Shown here: one piece after another, positions 7,488-16,486 of the stretch
How positions within the stretch are numbered: the first letter of the stretch is position 1
Layout: each line of letters opens with the position of its first letter
DNA from: Gammaproteobacteria bacterium
GTDB lineage: Bacteria > Pseudomonadota > Gammaproteobacteria > Steroidobacterales > Steroidobacteraceae
DNA length: 64,000 nucleotides
Assembly (NCBI GenBank): GCA_947455595.1
Contig: CANGOP010000014.1
Coordinates: 1-64,000, forward strand
Direction of reading: 5' to 3'
Notes under the pieces: generated by a model
What the model was told of the DNA's origin: nothing
The model's database searches: none
Seen by the model: the letters and a program-made list of their open reading frames with translations, nothing else
Position numbers and translations under genes: made by a program

Positions 7488-8864
7488 ATGCACATGAAGT
7501 TGCACAATTCATTTAAGGCTGTTTCTGCCGTTCTTGCAACTGTTGCGCTTTGGACGCTGAGCGCCAGCATCGCAAACGCCCAACTGGTCGATAACATCAC
7601 AGGAGAAACGTCATCGGCTGTTTCAGCAGGCGCCCCGACGGCACCCACCACCGGATCAGCGACCTACTACGTCGCGCCAGCTGGAGACCTCACGCTCTCG
7701 ACACCGTTTGTCTATGACTTCGGAACGGGCACGTGGAGTGCGCCCACCGGCTGGACCCAAACGTCAGCCGGCGTGTTCAACAATGGGACAGCGACTGTCA
7801 CGCTCACGGGATTCACGCCGGCAATCAACACGACGGCTAGCACCTGGGCAACAACGCCGCCATCGGCTAACTACGCGAATGGCGCCTACACAAGCTCCGT
7901 GTTCGGATCAAGCATCGCCAATCCATCCGGCACGAGCACCGTCACGGGCAACACGACATCGGTGACCCAACAAACGGACACGTACGCCGCGACGGCATCG
8001 GGCTCCGTCCTGGTCTCCAATGGTGTGGGTAGCACGTCCTCAACAGCCACGGTGTTGGATACCACCCAAACGTTCCCACTGACCCAAACCGGACCGGCCG
8101 GTCAGGTTCCCAATCCGGCCATTAGCTCTCCTGGCGTCACGGTGACCAGCAATACGCCGGCTTACAACACAGGAAGTTACACGATCGCGCCGACGGGAAC
8201 CGTGAACGGAGCCGTCGTGACGCTCGATCCCAATGGACTGTTGATCAGTGCGATCTCCGGCACAGGCACCGTGAATTCCGACGGCTCAATCACCGCTGAA
8301 TTGAGCACAACGGCTGCAACGGCGATCACGGCCGAGGGAATTGCGACCACCGGGGTGGGCATTTTCGGCGGCTCCGTACAGGTCGGCGGCGATTTAATCG
8401 CATCTGGCAACGCGTACCTGGGCGGTAGCCCGACTACGGCGCTCCTTTCCGTGACCGCAGCCAACGGCGTCGTCATCGCACCGGAGACCAACGTGAGCAT
8501 GGGTGGCAACGTCGTCCATAACGTCGGCAACGGCGTAGTGGGTACCGATGCGGTCAACCTCTCCCAATTGCAGGGCGTCCAGACGCAACTCACCAACCAG
8601 TACAACAGCCTGAGCTCGACAGTTCAGGTTAATCGACTGGAAGCTCGTCGGGGCATCGCCAGTGTTTCTGCCTTGAGTGGTATTCCGCCGCTTGATCAGA
8701 ACTCGCGTTTCGGCTTCGGCATTGGTGTGGGCAGTTACAAGGGTGAGACGGCATTCGCCGTAGGCGCGAATTTCCGCTTCTCCGACCACGTGACGGGGCG
8801 GCTGGCTGTGGGTTCATCCTCGGGTGACACTACGGGCAGCGCCGGCGTGGGTGTGAGCTTCTAA
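7488..8864 (+). CDS. Short YadA-type trimeric autotransporter adhesin
   Basis: A protein of 458 residues. The signal peptide covers 1-31 (cut likely at ANA|Q). The passenger (~32-370) is rich in Thr, Ser, Gly and Ala, with repeated TVT/GTGT stretches typical of beta-rich stalks. A neck motif follows (GNVVHNVGNGVVGTDAVNLSQL), then a short coiled coil (QTQLTNQYNSLSSTVQ), and the last ~70 residues are a YadA anchor: NRLEARRGIASVSALSGIP, alternating Gly-aromatic strands, ending GVGVSF with terminal Phe. Family members (type Vc) insert a 12-strand trimeric barrel in the outer membrane and display the stalk. ATG 7488 has a strong AGGAGA. At this length it is small for the family. It is divergent from an OmpR-type regulator that may control it. 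Confidence 0.85.
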   Translation: MHMKLHNSFKAVSAVLATVALWTLSASIANAQLVDNITGETSSAVSAGAPTAPTTGSATYYVAPAGDLTLSTPFVYDFGTGTWSAPTGWTQTSAGVFNNGTATVTLTGFTPAINTTASTWATTPPSANYANGAYTSSVFGSSIANPSGTSTVTGNTTSVTQQTDTYAATASGSVLVSNGVGSTSSTATVLDTTQTFPLTQTGPAGQVPNPAISSPGVTVTSNTPAYNTGSYTIAPTGTVNGAVVTLDPNGLLISAISGTGTVNSDGSITAELSTTAATAITAEGIATTGVGIFGGSVQVGGDLIASGNAYLGGSPTTALLSVTAANGVVIAPETNVSMGGNVVHNVGNGVVGTDAVNLSQLQGVQTQLTNQYNSLSSTVQVNRLEARRGIASVSALSGIPPLDQNSRFGFGIGVGSYKGETAFAVGANFRFSDHVTGRLAVGSSSGDTTGSAGVGVSF

Positions 8865-8886
8865 GGCTCAAAAAGCGCATGGCACC

Positions 8887-8914
8887 GGATGTGACCTGTT
8901 CACGGGTCACATCC
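8887..8914. terminator. 10-bp perfect hairpin after the adhesin gene
   Basis: GGATGTGACC and GGTCACATCC pair perfectly around an 8-nt loop, 22 bp past the adhesin stop. There is no T run, so it is either a Rho-assisted terminator or an RNA-stabilising 3' structure. It separates the adhesin from the next small gene. Confidence 0.6.
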
Positions 8915-8974
8915 GCCGTCTGCGCATTGGTCTACACCGGACATCCGCTGAGCTACCGGCCAGAAGGAAAGAAC

Positions 8975-9271
8975 ATGCGGACTCCTGTCAAGATCCGGGC
9001 GATCGCACTCCCCCTCAGCGTACTTTTGCTGGCGGCGGCGGCGCGGTCTCAGCCCGTGCCCGCCCCCGTACATAAACGGATGACCGTCATGGATATCTAT
9101 GAGGCCGGCCAGCCTCAGGCCATCATCCTGAAATTATTCGACCCGGGCAGCGATGTTGTCTGTTACGTGTTGATGCCGGAACAAGCGGCGCGTAAAGAGG
9201 TCGGCAGCAAGTGGATCTATGAGGGCAATGCCGTCGGATCGATCAGTTGCGTTCCTGTGGCCCTGAAGTAG
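8975..9271 (+). CDS. Small exported protein of unknown function
   Basis: A protein of 98 residues with a clear signal peptide at 1-26 (MRTPVKIRAIALPL, then LLLAAAARS). The mature part of ~72 residues has two Cys residues (CYVLMPE and ISCVPVALK) that could form a periplasmic disulfide. No family is recognised. The ATG at 8975 has GAAGGAAA upstream. It follows the adhesin after a hairpin and may be a separate unit. Export to the periplasm is well supported; any role is unknown. Confidence 0.6.
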   Translation: MRTPVKIRAIALPLSVLLLAAAARSQPVPAPVHKRMTVMDIYEAGQPQAIILKLFDPGSDVVCYVLMPEQAARKEVGSKWIYEGNAVGSISCVPVALK

Positions 9272-9405
9272 GGGTAAGTTCGGCTGATTGGCCGCTGAAT
9301 GGTGAGCGGGTTCTAGATTGAGGGACGAGTCTTGAAATTCTGCGCAATTGTGCGGAACTTTCTACAATTACGCATCGATCCCTTCTATCCCGTCAGGCAA
9401 CCCCC

Positions 9406-10428
9406 ATGACTTTGCCCGTCCGTCTCGTGTTCGTCTTTATTGGTCTGCTCGTCAACGGGCTGACGCTCGCGGCGCCCGTTGGCTCGTCTGCCCCAGCGCT
9501 GGAAGTGCTCTCGCAGCTACGCTGTCCCAACGCCGATGCATTGAAGGCACGCTACAGCCACCGTTTTTCAGAACCCATGCGCGTGTGGAGTCAACGAGAG
9601 CTTGCAGACCTGAAAGGACGCGCCGTTTTCTATCCGTTTTCCGGTCCTGACGCGGTGACGGCACTGGCGCTGTTTCCGGACGCCACCCATCTCACACTCG
9701 TTGCGGACCAACGACCCGAGTTCACGCTACTGGCGGCGCCCGTCGATGACACGCCCGGCGCCATTGACCGGGAATGCCGGATGTTGCGTTTCTTCTCGCA
9801 ACTGGGCTACTACCGCACCCATGATCTCAACGGCCGCGGCGGGGAGCGTCCTCGTTTCATTCAATTGCTCGCCTACTCCATCGCCTTCGGTGGCGCAACG
9901 ATCACCGATGCGAGCTTATTGGCGATCAACGCCAAGGGGGAGCTCGAGTCCTTCCCAGCCGGAACCGAGCGGTCGGCCGATGGCGTACGGTTCCTGGCCC
10001 ACCGGCAGGACGGACAAGACGTCACCGTCGACTATCTGGTCATCAACCTATCCAATCGCGGTTTATCCGGTCAAAGTCCCGCCGTTTTGTTCTTGAAGCA
10101 GCGCGCATCGGATGTCTTGTTTCTCAAAGCCGCCTCGCATCTCCTCCAAAGCCGCAGTTTCTCGACGCTCGCGGGCATCCTGACGAATCCGGCGGCGCCG
10201 TTTGTCGTACAAGATGAGACCGGGCTCGGCGTCGACCGACTGCAGGTTAACTACACGCTCACGTTGTACGGCCACTACACTGCACCCCAGAAGCTCTGGA
10301 GCGAAAATCCCGGTGCGCGCGCGTTCAGTGACCTCTATGCCCACCAGACGACGCTTGGCGCACTACCCTTCGTCTTTGGCTACGAGAAGTCGGCCGGCTC
10401 CGCGCTCATCGTCGGTCGCCGACGCTGA
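9406..10428 (+). CDS. Exported protein of unknown function
   Basis: A protein of 340 residues with a signal peptide at 1-23 (ending LTLA|AP). The mature region contains FYPFSGPDAVTALALFPDA and a central Asn/Arg-rich patch (THDLNGRGGERPRFIQLL), but no catalytic motif I can name. Conserved-looking blocks and codon use like the neighbours support a real periplasmic protein. ATG 9406 has only a weak ribosome binding site. The gene lies upstream of a DUF3237 gene with a 31-bp gap and may be cotranscribed with it. Confidence 0.6.
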   Translation: MTLPVRLVFVFIGLLVNGLTLAAPVGSSAPALEVLSQLRCPNADALKARYSHRFSEPMRVWSQRELADLKGRAVFYPFSGPDAVTALALFPDATHLTLVADQRPEFTLLAAPVDDTPGAIDRECRMLRFFSQLGYYRTHDLNGRGGERPRFIQLLAYSIAFGGATITDASLLAINAKGELESFPAGTERSADGVRFLAHRQDGQDVTVDYLVINLSNRGLSGQSPAVLFLKQRASDVLFLKAASHLLQSRSFSTLAGILTNPAAPFVVQDETGLGVDRLQVNYTLTLYGHYTAPQKLWSENPGARAFSDLYAHQTTLGALPFVFGYEKSAGSALIVGRRR

Positions 10429-10459
10429 TCGTTGACTTGCTCCAAAGCCGAGGAAGACC

Positions 10460-10936
10460 ATGACTGACTTCGCCGAGTTAATTCCCGCCCTCGTGTTTGA
10501 ATTTCAGATGCGCGTGGAGGTGGGCACTCCAGTAGAGCAGGGAACCCGGGACGGATGGCGCTATCGCGATGTCCCTATCGTTGGCGGCACTGTGCATGGC
10601 GCGCGGATGCGCGGTGTGGTGTTGAGCGGCGGAGCCGATGCACAGTCCATTCGCCTGAGTGACGGCTTTGCCCGGATCGATGCGAGTTACGCATTGCGTC
10701 ACGAGGACGGCACCGAGATCGCCATCCGCAATCTCGGCATTCGCAGGGGCCCTCAGGAGGTCATAGCTCGACTGGCCGCTGGCGAATCAGTTAACCCTGC
10801 TCTTTACTATTTCCGCTCCTTACCGACCTTCGAAGTCGGCGCAGGACCTCATCAATGGCTCACCGAGCATCTATTCGTATGCATTGGCAAGCGCTGGCCG
10901 GATGCGGTGGAGTTGGATGTTTACCGCGTCACTTGA
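10460..10936 (+). CDS. DUF3237 / UPF0311 family protein
   Basis: A protein of 158 residues that spans the whole DUF3237 family: an N-terminal strand set (LVFEFQMRVEVG), the central DASYALRHEDGTEIAIRNLGIRRGP and the C-terminal ALYYFRSLPTFEVGAGPHQWL with LFVCIGKR. The family folds as a small beta barrel; its function is unclear, though members often lie beside aromatic or terpenoid catabolic genes. The start has a good GAGGAAG. Its convergent neighbour is a PhzS-like flavin hydroxylase 51 bp away. Confidence 0.8.
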   Translation: MTDFAELIPALVFEFQMRVEVGTPVEQGTRDGWRYRDVPIVGGTVHGARMRGVVLSGGADAQSIRLSDGFARIDASYALRHEDGTEIAIRNLGIRRGPQEVIARLAAGESVNPALYYFRSLPTFEVGAGPHQWLTEHLFVCIGKRWPDAVELDVYRVT

Positions 10937-10987
10937 GGTCGGTCGGCCTGGCCCGACGGTGGGTACCGCTGACGGAACTCAACGTTG

Positions 10988-12274
10988 TTACGACGGCACT
11001 CGTGAACCCGGCGCCAGCGTCGGTGGCGCGTGATTCAACGTCTCCATGGCAAATCCAGCCGCCGCTTTGTATTCCGCCATGAACGCCGTGCGTTCCGCTT
11101 GGGAAATAACGGCGTCGATATCATCAAAGTGGCCGCCACACAGCTCATCGACCTTATTCAGTAAGCCAAACGGTCCGGCGCCTCGATTGCGCAGGATGAG
11201 TTTGGAGATAGGGCCACACAAACGTTCGTTATAGGCAGCCAATGCGCGCGCGGTCACGCCGTGTTCGCAGAGGGCGGCGCCGAGTACCCTCGCGTCAATA
11301 ATAGCTTGACCCGCCCCGTTTGAACCGGTGGGGTACATGGCATGCGCGGCATCACCGAGCAACGCCACCGGACCCTGCACCCACGTCGGGACCGGGTCGC
11401 GATCGATCATGGGATTTTCGAAGGCACCCTCCGCGTCCCGAATAAGGGCTGGCACATCGAGCCAGTCCCAAGTCCAATCCTCGAAATGGGGCAAGAACGT
11501 TTCGATCGGTACCTGCCGAAACCAACCGTTCATCTGCTGCTCGTTGACCTCATCCAAGGTGATTTCCGCAATCCAGTTGATTCGGGCTAATCCGGTGTCT
11601 GGGTGCGGGCGAGAAATCGGATAGACCACCATGCGATGGCGATGCGTACCGAGTCCAACGAACGAGGCACCAGTACGGATGGGCTTGGCCCAAGAGACAC
11701 CTCGCCACATTAAACACCCACCCCAATGGATGGGCGGTTGCGAGGGATGCATCTGTGCACGAACCGCAGAGCGGATCCCATCGGCACCAATCAGCAGTGA
11801 CGCTTGTAGAGAGTCGCGGGTACCGTTGGCTCGCTCAACCTGTACGCTAACGCTGCCATCCGGCTGGACTTCATATCCACAGACTTTGGATCCGAGTTGC
11901 ACGGCATCCGGACCGCACCGTTCCAAGGCGATGGCATAAAGGAGCATTTGCAACTCGCCGCGATGCACAGAGTATTGCGGCCATCGATAGCCCGCCACCC
12001 GACCACGCGGTTCCGCATAGATGTCGTGGCCATTGAGGCCCACCAGTGCCCACTCAGCGGTTGCCACACCGATCCCGTCCAGTGCCGAATCGTCAATGCC
12101 GAGATCGTAAAGTTCCCGGACCGCATTAGGCTGGAGATTGATGCCGACGCCCAGTGGCCGCATGTCCTGCACTGAGTCGAGAACGAGGCACGGGACCCCG
12201 ATCTGGTGCAGCGTCAGTGCCATCGCGAGGCCGCCGATACCGCCGCCTGCGATTACGACCGGACGAATACCCAT
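10988..12274 (-). CDS. FAD-dependent aromatic hydroxylase, PhzS-like
   Basis: A protein of 428 residues. The FAD site is intact: GGGIGGLAMALTL (Rossmann dinucleotide motif) near the start, and VALLGDAAHAMYPTGSNGAGQAI (GD motif). The RPLGVGINLQP, YPQYSVHRGELQML and MWRGV stretches match the PhzS branch of group A flavin monooxygenases, which hydroxylate aromatic or heteroaromatic acids using NAD(P)H and O2. No phenazine genes are nearby, so the substrate is unknown. ATG 12274 has a strong GGGGAGG. The gene is transcribed alone. Confidence 0.85.
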   Translation of the reverse strand: MGIRPVVIAGGGIGGLAMALTLHQIGVPCLVLDSVQDMRPLGVGINLQPNAVRELYDLGIDDSALDGIGVATAEWALVGLNGHDIYAEPRGRVAGYRWPQYSVHRGELQMLLYAIALERCGPDAVQLGSKVCGYEVQPDGSVSVQVERANGTRDSLQASLLIGADGIRSAVRAQMHPSQPPIHWGGCLMWRGVSWAKPIRTGASFVGLGTHRHRMVVYPISRPHPDTGLARINWIAEITLDEVNEQQMNGWFRQVPIETFLPHFEDWTWDWLDVPALIRDAEGAFENPMIDRDPVPTWVQGPVALLGDAAHAMYPTGSNGAGQAIIDARVLGAALCEHGVTARALAAYNERLCGPISKLILRNRGAGPFGLLNKVDELCGGHFDDIDAVISQAERTAFMAEYKAAAGFAMETLNHAPPTLAPGSRVPS

Positions 12275-12427
12275 GCTCTGCCTCCCCTAGGAAATCGGCG
12301 CTGAATCGCGTGCCGATTGCGTCACGATTGTAGTGACTAATCGGTCTGGCGACATGACGGAGTCAGCTATTTAGCCTATATTTTCGGTCCAGACGGATGT
12401 CGACAGGAACCGTAACGGAAGCGCAGC

Positions 12428-14269
12428 ATGGCAGGCGAACGCGACAATCAGGGCAACAGCCCCTCCATTGCGGAAGCTTTCGGAGCGGTCTATCGCGAGC
12501 ACCATTGGGGCGGCGAGGATCAGCCGTTCTATTCGGGTTCAGGCTCTCACATCCCGAGCATCGTGACGCCTTATGTCACGGCAGTGCGCGGCTTTCTGTC
12601 CCGATTTGAGCGCCCACCGCGGGTCGTCGACCTTGGCTGCGGCGACTTCAACGTGGGCGCTCAAATCCGTGACCAGTGCGGCACTTATGTCGCCTGCGAC
12701 GTCGTCCCCGAGCTCATTGATTTCAATCGGAGACGCTACGCCGATCGAGAGGTCGACTTTCGTGCCCACGACTTAACCGAGACGCCGCTTCCGCCTTGTG
12801 ACGTCGTGTTCATCCGACAAGTCCTGCAGCATCTGAGCAACGCCGACATTATCCGCGGACTGCAAAACCTCAAGGGCCGTTGCCGTTACCTGGTCGTCAG
12901 TGAACACATCCCGGCGACCCCAAATTTCCCTGCAAACCAAGACAAGCCTAGCGGCGCTTCGATCCGTCTCGACTTCGGTAGCGGCGTCGTGCTCACGGCA
13001 CCACCCTTCAACCTGCAGCCAGTGACCGCTGAGTGCTTGTGCGAAGTCGCCGAATACGACGGTGTTGTCCGGACGATCGCCTATGAGTTCGCCGAACCGG
13101 CAACCGACGCTGAACCCGCTGTCACCGCGCACGTGAAGACGGGCTCTCTGTACGCCCTACGCACCCACCACGGCTCATTGATCACACTGATACCCGGTGC
13201 CCGTCAGTTCAGCCACTCGCTACCTGATCGCGACCACGGCAGCCCCGCCCTCTTCGAACGCAGCGGCCATGGTTGGCGTCTCACGCGGACGCTCGCCTGC
13301 ATCAGCGAAGCGCAGCGTCAGGCGCTGTCTGCTGTGCAAGTCGTTACCGAACTCTCCGATGACGGGATGCCGATGGTTGTGTTGCGTTACGGTGACGGCG
13401 CGCTATCGGCGGAACCCGCGCGCGCAGACTTGGTCTTGCGGCCGGAGGTATCCGATTGGGAACGATTTCGCGCCTGTGAAATCACGACCGCTGACTTCAG
13501 CGTATTCCAAGGCTTGCGCACATCCCGTTGGCCCGCAACACATCAGATTGCCCGATACCTGCATCAGACCTTCAGAACGGACCAACTACCCGAGGACTTA
13601 CAGACTGTCTCCGACAATTTGCGTCGCGACAATCCCGATTACGAATACCGCTTGTGGACGGACGCCGAGATACCGGAGTTTATTCACAGTCATTACGGCG
13701 AGTCTATTCGGGACGTCTATCTGGCCATCCACCCCGACTACGGCGCGGCGCGAGCGGATTTTTTCCGTTATCTGCTGGTCTACAAGCTTGGCGGGGTCTA
13801 TCTAGACATCAAGTCAACCACTCGCATCCCACTCGCCAACCTCATTCGACCCGACGACCAATATCTACTCTCCCAATGGGAGGACGATGGTGACGGCATA
13901 GAAGCTTGGTGGGGAGAGCATCCCGAACTCTATAACGTTCCTGGCGGCGAGTTTCAGCAGTGGCATGTCATCGCCGCTGCCGGACACCCCTTTTTGGAGC
14001 GAGTCATTAATCGAGTGTTGGCCAATCTCGCGACCTATGATCCACGCTACAGCGGCGTGGGCAAATCAGCCGTCCTGCGGATGACGGGGCCGGTGGCTTA
14101 CACACTCGGCATCCTGCCAACGTTAGCCGTTGCTCCACACCGTCGGTTCAATGCTCAGATAGCGCTGTCCTATTCGGCCGTCGAGAGACACGGTCGTTTC
14201 TTCCCGCGACACTACTCGATCCTGTCTGAGCCGTTGTTGCAACGACCCATCGCCAAATCGCCACCCTGA
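12428..14269 (+). CDS. Fusion of SAM-dependent methyltransferase and GT32-type glycosyltransferase
   Basis: A protein of 613 residues. The N-terminal ~175 residues are a class I methyltransferase: motif I VVDLGCGDFNVG, an acidic strand end (YVACDVVPEL) and DVVFIRQVLQHL. The middle (~180-355) is unassigned. The C-terminal ~250 residues form a GT32/OCH1-like sugar transferase: IARYLHQTFRTDQLP, YRLWTDAEIPEFI and the nucleotide-sugar site GGVYLDIKST around Asp460. The DIK triplet in place of DXD is seen in capsular polysaccharide members. No membrane segment is seen, so it is probably cytoplasmic and acts on a glycan or glycolipid precursor. Isolated from any polysaccharide cluster. Confidence 0.8.
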   Translation: MAGERDNQGNSPSIAEAFGAVYREHHWGGEDQPFYSGSGSHIPSIVTPYVTAVRGFLSRFERPPRVVDLGCGDFNVGAQIRDQCGTYVACDVVPELIDFNRRRYADREVDFRAHDLTETPLPPCDVVFIRQVLQHLSNADIIRGLQNLKGRCRYLVVSEHIPATPNFPANQDKPSGASIRLDFGSGVVLTAPPFNLQPVTAECLCEVAEYDGVVRTIAYEFAEPATDAEPAVTAHVKTGSLYALRTHHGSLITLIPGARQFSHSLPDRDHGSPALFERSGHGWRLTRTLACISEAQRQALSAVQVVTELSDDGMPMVVLRYGDGALSAEPARADLVLRPEVSDWERFRACEITTADFSVFQGLRTSRWPATHQIARYLHQTFRTDQLPEDLQTVSDNLRRDNPDYEYRLWTDAEIPEFIHSHYGESIRDVYLAIHPDYGAARADFFRYLLVYKLGGVYLDIKSTTRIPLANLIRPDDQYLLSQWEDDGDGIEAWWGEHPELYNVPGGEFQQWHVIAAAGHPFLERVINRVLANLATYDPRYSGVGKSAVLRMTGPVAYTLGILPTLAVAPHRRFNAQIALSYSAVERHGRFFPRHYSILSEPLLQRPIAKSPP

Positions 14270-14282
14270 CGGAGTATCGTGA

Positions 14283-15191
14283 TCAGTTCAGGGTCCCGAG
14301 AAAGCCTTCCACATCACGATTAAAATGTTCAGCCTCATCCACGAATAACGCGTGGCCGGCATCCGGATAGAGCGCAACTCGCGCCGTGCTGAGATGCGCC
14401 TGTAGCGCGGCACCTTGCTCGGCGAACTTCGGTCGGATCGCGTAGAGAACCGGCACGTTGGCGTGGTAGATCGCATTCTTGTAGTACTCACGCGGGTACG
14501 GCTTTGCCAATAATTCAGCGGCCACCGGCTCCGGCACTCGTAAAGCCGACGATTCCGCCGCCGAAAGTAGTGCCGGCGGAGGTGCCCGCTCGAAAAGACC
14601 CTGCACAAACGCCTTCATGCGCTCGACGCGCGGCACAACCTTGCCGGTGTGAGCAGGTGCCGGGCGAGGCTTTGGCGGACTAGCTTCACCGATAGAGTTA
14701 TCGATGAGCACCAGTCCGCGCAGTCCCGGCGGCCGAAACCGCTCAACGTAATCCAAGCCTTCCATCACGCCGAGCGACCAACCCGCCAACACGAAGTGTT
14801 CGGCACCCACGTGGTCCACGAATTCCCGTATATCCAGCGCGCGCCGCAGCGGCGTATGCGGTCCGGCGTAGAGTTCCGACCGGCCTTGCGAGCGGGGGTC
14901 GAGCACGACTACCCGACGGTGTGCAGATAAGGTATTCAGTTGCGCCTCGAAGAGCTGCGCCGGCATAAGCCACCCAGGGATGACCAACAACGTCGGCTCA
15001 CCCTCACCCGCCTCGAGGTAATGCAGCCGGACGCCGTCTGACGTGCGAAACTCTCGATCCTCGATCGTTGCAGCACCGACAGGCGCCACGCCGAACAGGC
15101 CGATGCCGAGCACGACGAGACACGCGGCAACCGTCCGTTGTCGAATGGATCGAAGAAGGCCCGGCAGGTCCAATGTCGAATTCAAAGCCAC
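14283..15191 (-). CDS. Exported alpha/beta hydrolase
   Basis: A protein of 302 residues with a signal peptide at ~15-41 (AACLVVLGIGLFG, cut likely at VGA|A). The alpha/beta fold shows the oxyanion region VIPGW, the nucleophile elbow GWSLG, an acid-containing strand and the catalytic His in PDAGHALF. Family members act as esterases, lactonases or peptidases, and the substrate here is not evident. The GTG start at 15191 is preceded by GAGGATAGG. The first 19 bp overlap head to head with the permease start at 15173, so each promoter would lie inside the other gene. Confidence 0.8.
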   Translation of the reverse strand: MALNSTLDLPGLLRSIRQRTVAACLVVLGIGLFGVAPVGAATIEDREFRTSDGVRLHYLEAGEGEPTLLVIPGWLMPAQLFEAQLNTLSAHRRVVVLDPRSQGRSELYAGPHTPLRRALDIREFVDHVGAEHFVLAGWSLGVMEGLDYVERFRPPGLRGLVLIDNSIGEASPPKPRPAPAHTGKVVPRVERMKAFVQGLFERAPPPALLSAAESSALRVPEPVAAELLAKPYPREYYKNAIYHANVPVLYAIRPKFAEQGAALQAHLSTARVALYPDAGHALFVDEAEHFNRDVEGFLGTLN

Positions 15192-16486
15192 AACCTATCC
15201 TCAGAACTGTCGACATCATAAGCCTGATTGTCGGCACCGTGATCGGTGGCGGCATTTTCAAGGCGCCAGCCATTGTGGCTGCCTCGCTCGGCAGCGTTGG
15301 CTGGGTGATCGGCGCGTGGATTCTCGGCGGGGTTGCCTCCATTCTGGGGGCCTTGTGCTACGCGGAACTCGCAACAGCCCACCCGAATGTCGGTGGTGAG
15401 TTCCACTTTATCGGCCGCGCCTATGGCGACCGCTTCGGCTTTCTATACGCTTGGGCGCGAGCGACGGTGATTGTTCCCGGCTCCATTGCCGGTCTTGCCG
15501 TGACGCTGGGTGATTATTTGGCGCCTGTGTTTCCGATGGGCCCCTACACGAGCACCACCTGGGCCGTCGGCATGATCATCGCCCTGAGTGGGCTGAACGC
15601 CTTGGGTGTGCAGCTCGCCCGTACGGCACAAAACATCTTCGCAGGCGTCGAGCTCATTACGGTCTGCGCCATCGTGGTTGCCGGCATCATCGGCCATGGG
15701 CACGTGCAAGCGGTAACCGCCGCGGCGCCCGCCTCGGGCGGTGCTCATTTTGGACTGGCGATGGTTTTCGTATTGCTGACTTACGGCGGCTGGAATGAGG
15801 CGGCATACATTTCCGCAGAGGTCGCTGACGGACGGCGCGGTATTTTGCGCGGACTGCTCCTCGGTCTCGGTACGGTCACTGTCCTCTACGCCTTCATCAA
15901 CGCCGCGTACCTCTGGGGCCTCGGGCATGCCGGTGTGGCTGCTTCACAAGCACCCGCTGCCGATCTCTTTCGGCTAGCCTTCGGCGCGCAGTCAGGCACC
16001 TTACTCAGTGCAATCGTGGCGTTCTCGTGCATGAAAGCCATCAGTGCTACGATCTTCTTCGGCGCCCGCAGCAACTATGCCGTGGGACAAAACTGGCGAC
16101 TCTTTTCCTGGCTCGGTCACTGGCATCCCTGCGGCGCACCGCGCCGCGCCATCGTGGTGCAAGCGATGATCTCTTTGGCGCTGGTCGGGCTGGCGGCGCT
16201 GACCCGTAACGGTTTCCAGGCCATTGTGGAATTCGAAGCACCCGTCTTTTGGCTGTTCATCCTGCTGGTGGCGGGTTCCCTATTCGTTCTGCGTCATCGC
16301 GAAGGCCTGCCCGAGGGCGCCTTCGCCGTGCCACTCTATCCACTCGTCCCCGCTCTGTTCGTGTGCAGTTCCGCTGCACTCCTGTGGTCCAGCGTTCGTT
16401 ACACCGGCCTCGGCGCCCTGTTCGGAGTCGCGTTACTGGTGGCAGGCACTGTGCCGTTGTGGCTTGAGAGGCGACTGCAGCGTTAG
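15173..16486 (+). CDS. APC-family amino acid permease
   Basis: A protein of 437 residues with about 12 membrane segments. The first helix holds ISLIVGTVIGGGIFKAPA, the family substrate-binding break (GxGIF), and SILGALCYAELATAHPNVGGEF follows. The length fits APC permeases of the LAT/AGT type, which exchange or import amino acids. It stands alone, so its substrate cannot be named. It overlaps its divergent neighbour at the 5' end and the chemosensory operon at the 3' end (16483-16486). Confidence 0.88.
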   Translation: MSNSKPQPILRTVDIISLIVGTVIGGGIFKAPAIVAASLGSVGWVIGAWILGGVASILGALCYAELATAHPNVGGEFHFIGRAYGDRFGFLYAWARATVIVPGSIAGLAVTLGDYLAPVFPMGPYTSTTWAVGMIIALSGLNALGVQLARTAQNIFAGVELITVCAIVVAGIIGHGHVQAVTAAAPASGGAHFGLAMVFVLLTYGGWNEAAYISAEVADGRRGILRGLLLGLGTVTVLYAFINAAYLWGLGHAGVAASQAPAADLFRLAFGAQSGTLLSAIVAFSCMKAISATIFFGARSNYAVGQNWRLFSWLGHWHPCGAPRRAIVVQAMISLALVGLAALTRNGFQAIVEFEAPVFWLFILLVAGSLFVLRHREGLPEGAFAVPLYPLVPALFVCSSAALLWSSVRYTGLGALFGVALLVAGTVPLWLERRLQR

